Shown here: positions 61,947 through 64,000 of the stretch, in pieces
Layout: the number at the start of each line of letters is the position of its first letter
Numbering within the stretch: position 1 is the stretch's first letter
Source of the DNA: Bacteroidales bacterium
Lineage (GTDB): Bacteria; Bacteroidota; Bacteroidia; Bacteroidales; P3
DNA length: 64,000 nucleotides
Reading direction: 5' to 3'
Assembly: GCA_017429685.1 (NCBI GenBank)
Contig: JAFROL010000041.1
Coordinates: forward strand, 26,846 to 90,845
The notes under the pieces: generated by a model
What the model saw: the letters and a program-made list of their open reading frames with translations, nothing else
Told to the model about the DNA's origin: nothing
Databases searched by the model: none
Translations under genes and position numbers: made by a program

Positions 61947-63383
61947 TTAACGAACGACAAGTTTCTTCGTGAAGTTGCCTGCACTGGTCCGCACAACGGC
62001 GACATACATTCCTTTGGGCCAATTCTCGACGTCGAAGGCGGCCGAGTGGCCCTCGCACGGAATGCTCAGCAGTGTTCGTCCCTGCAGGTCGTAGACCTCG
62101 ATGCCGCGCAGCTCGAACGACGACATCACCTGCACCTGGTCGGTGGCAGGCGAGGGGAACAGCTGAATGTATTGTCCCATTCCGCCTTCAATCGACTCCG
62201 TTTCGCCGCTTCCGCCCGTGGTGTCGCAGATGTTGATGGTGAGGGGCTCGCTCCATTCGCTGAAGACGATGCTGTCGTGGTTGCACACGGCGCGGATATA
62301 GGCCACATAGTCGGTGCAGGTGTCCAGTCCCATAATCTGTCCCACCTGTATCGGGCAGTTGATGATGGTGCCGCCGTCGGGCTCCGTCCCGGCAGGTCCG
62401 TAGCTTATCTGCCACGACTGGTGGTCGCCGTGGGTGTCCCACAGCATTACGGCCTGTCCCTCTTCGGCATACGAGATGCGGAAATTCTGCACCTGCGGGC
62501 ACACATACTGCGGCGGCCCGTCATAGAACGACGAGTCGATTTCGATTATGGGGAATTCGATAAATAACATCGGCCAGGAAAAATAATACCAAAAGCTACT
62601 GTCATATAAACCATCGGAAAAGTCATCCTGTTTCATTTTGTATAGCTGATATGGTATCTCTTCACACACCAGCGTGGTGGGAGGGCATTCTGGTCCCGGA
62701 TGTACGCTCTGTAACGTCCAGCAGGCAATTTCGAAATCCCAAGGCGTTGTACGTTCAGGGTCTGGCCAGGGATTACTGTTTGTTGTATGTCCCACATAGA
62801 ACGAATCTCTTACGGTGATTGGCTTGTCGAAATAGAATTCCCTTATTTTGATTAAACTGTGATTGTCTGTTGCTGTGGTGCAGCAGGAACTGCCATAATT
62901 CCATCTTGAAACAACATCCATATAGCGTGCGGGCTTGCTGTAGTCGAAAGGTATTCGTCCCACTTCGTAGAACGGCGTTCTTGAAGTGTCGGCCTCATAA
63001 AGCAGGACGTATTCCTGCTTTGCCGGAGGAATGTCGCAGGGGACACCGTGAGGTATACCGAGTTCTCGTGAAGCAGAGTAGCTGGAACAGAAATTGTAAA
63101 TAGATGTTGCTATGCCGACAATATTAAGCGGCTGTTCTGTATAGTTGTAGCGTAGCAGTCGTCCGTGATTAATCTGTAACGCCCCCGATCTATAAGACCC
63201 TAAACACAATCTGTTCATCGGGTCGCTTGCCAGCCACTGTTCGCTCCACCATTGGTAGTGGTACGTTGTGTCGCGTCCGTATATCGTGTCGCCTTCGTTG
63301 AAATAGAGCTGGCCTTGTGCCCGGCTTGTGTAGCCACCCGCAATAAAGGCATATGCCGCCAAAAATAAAATTATTTTTTTCAT
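61947..63383 (-). CDS. secreted protein with FN3-like segment and type IX sorting domain
   Basis: 478 residues from the ATG at 63383 (MKKIILFLAAYAFIAGGYTS, signal peptide). A longer frame upstream overlaps the preceding gene and is not used. The first 300 residues have no recognised domain (aromatic-rich, DTTYHYQWWSEQWLASDP). An FN3-like unit follows (AVMLWDTHGDHQSWQISYGP ... YVAYIRAVCNHDS). The last 75 residues are a type IX CTD (FPSPATDQVQVM, VYDLQGRTLL, GMYVAVV, TKKLVVR). It is expected on the cell surface or outside. It lies 11 bp downstream of another envelope-type gene. Confidence 0.8.
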   Translation of the reverse strand: MKKIILFLAAYAFIAGGYTSRAQGQLYFNEGDTIYGRDTTYHYQWWSEQWLASDPMNRLCLGSYRSGALQINHGRLLRYNYTEQPLNIVGIATSIYNFCSSYSASRELGIPHGVPCDIPPAKQEYVLLYEADTSRTPFYEVGRIPFDYSKPARYMDVVSRWNYGSSCCTTATDNHSLIKIREFYFDKPITVRDSFYVGHTTNSNPWPDPERTTPWDFEIACWTLQSVHPGPECPPTTLVCEEIPYQLYKMKQDDFSDGLYDSSFWYYFSWPMLFIEFPIIEIDSSFYDGPPQYVCPQVQNFRISYAEEGQAVMLWDTHGDHQSWQISYGPAGTEPDGGTIINCPIQVGQIMGLDTCTDYVAYIRAVCNHDSIVFSEWSEPLTINICDTTGGSGETESIEGGMGQYIQLFPSPATDQVQVMSSFELRGIEVYDLQGRTLLSIPCEGHSAAFDVENWPKGMYVAVVRTSAGNFTKKLVVR

Positions 63384-63394
63384 ACCGAGATGTT

Positions 63395-64000
63395 TTAAGG
63401 TTCTATGCATATCGTGTCGATATCTTTCTTGAGAGCCTTGCTGTTTGCCTGTACGCACTTGAAAGCCCCGGAACATACGGTATATGGGCAGATGCTCGAT
63501 TTTGCAGCAAGAAATGGGTCATTAATATTTGTAGATGAATTGTTGGCACATTTTGGCAACATTTGTAGTGGCTGAGTGAAGAATGTTGCATATGATGGAT
63601 TGCTGATGTCGTATCCCATAGCGAGAAAATTGTTGTCGCTGTTGTATCCGTCAAGAGAAGATAACGAGTAGGAACTTGTATAAGTGACATCGATTGGCAC
63701 GACATAAGACGGTGGTATTGGCAGTTCGGCAATAATACTGCCATTACCCAAAGAGGTAATTTCGCTCAGAAGCAGGACCAACTCTGATTTTGTGCGGCTG
63801 AATACCAGGTCTTTGATGCGGAAGGTTAGACTTGGCACTTGTGCCTGCATCGTATATGTGGGTATTGTCCCGAATGGAGTTGCAGCAAGGTTGGCCGCAT
63901 CAAACACATTGACGATGACATCATCTAAGGTACTGGTATTGTTGTACCAGTATGTGGCAGATGCCACATTGTCGTTGTCGATGTGTGCCAGAGCCATATC
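63395..64000 (-). CDS. hypothetical protein (partial, N-terminus outside the window)
   Basis: 201 codons to the TAA/TAG-type stop are visible and the frame stays open to the end of the window. The sequence (IDNDNVASATYWYNNTSTLD, PSYVVPIDVTYTSSYSLSSL) is Ser/Thr/Asn-rich with beta character, as in secreted or outer-membrane proteins. There are four cysteines near the C-terminus. No family recognised. It is 11 bp upstream of the T9SS protein gene on the same strand, so the two are probably cotranscribed. Confidence 0.7.
   Translation of the reverse strand, partial: DMALAHIDNDNVASATYWYNNTSTLDDVIVNVFDAANLAATPFGTIPTYTMQAQVPSLTFRIKDLVFSRTKSELVLLLSEITSLGNGSIIAELPIPPSYVVPIDVTYTSSYSLSSLDGYNSDNNFLAMGYDISNPSYATFFTQPLQMLPKCANNSSTNINDPFLAAKSSICPYTVCSGAFKCVQANSKALKKDIDTICIEP

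Noticed and set aside
63384-63476. Longer N-terminus for the 478-residue T9SS protein
   Set aside because: It would precede the signal peptide at 63383 and overlap the upstream gene.

Overview
The window looks like chromosomal DNA of a Bacteroidales-type bacterium (phylum Bacteroidota). Three lines of sequence evidence support this: secreted proteins carry type IX secretion C-terminal sorting domains (VYDLQGR / CYDLQGR followed by a -KLIVK or -KLVVR end), several promoters match the Bacteroidota consensus (TTTG about 19-21 nt before TAnnTTTG), and genes largely lack Shine-Dalgarno sites. The protein repertoire (large PurL, PruA, ElbB, orphan NfeD, Sel1 and S41 lipoproteins, YARHG) also fits. 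Genus cannot be decided from this window. No tRNA, rRNA, CRISPR array, prophage or transposase was seen.

Layout. 1-10.8 kb: a partial rpoD on the minus strand, then a six-gene plus-strand run ffh - folD - GT2 glycosyltransferase - GT39-like/TPR membrane protein - acyltransferase - purL, closed by a large hairpin. 10.9-16.7 kb: a DNA-maintenance cluster with an exonuclease-RecQ-UvrD triple fusion, a zinc-ribbon protein, ogt and a lone helicase-associated domain. 16.9-22.0 kb: a CobW-type metallochaperone GTPase with a long His/acid loop, rsmG and a 1010-residue Sel1-repeat protein. 22.5-26.4 kb (minus): a GH2 beta-mannosidase-like lipoprotein, a DUF486 membrane protein and cinA. 26.6-31.9 kb (plus): nadC, a YihY/BrkB protein, a THUMP rRNA methyltransferase, two small envelope proteins and queG. 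32-42 kb: a small lipoprotein, pruA with a histone-like tail, a beta-barrel protein, an S41 protease-like lipoprotein and a 1879-residue FN3/T9SS adhesin-like protein. 42-51 kb: a BtuF-like lipoprotein, gapA, xerD, an orphan sufB, mltG coupled to a GNAT gene, and IMPase coupled to nfeD. 51-57 kb: an ABC exporter, a TrmH-type methyltransferase, a C_GCAxxG_C_C protein, an acetyl-CoA hydrolase/transferase and an HD phosphohydrolase. 57.7-64 kb: a YARHG protein, an RsmI-like methyltransferase, elbB, a Met/Cys PLP lyase and two secreted proteins, the second cut by the window end.

The most unusual property is a dense set of short-unit tandem repeats that fill the gaps between otherwise ordinary housekeeping genes and sometimes run into coding sequence. 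They include a heptamer (RCGGAAA), an octamer (TAACnnAT), a decamer (CTTAACTTCC), a hexamer (ACGAAA/ACCAAA), an 11-mer (GTTCTTATATC) and a roughly 70-bp GTGACC dyad. The first three recur in a fixed order with conserved linkers, forming composite modules. The heptamer is stop-free in all six frames and is found in frame inside purL, a GT39-like transferase and the beta-mannosidase. The octamer has a stop in every frame on both strands.
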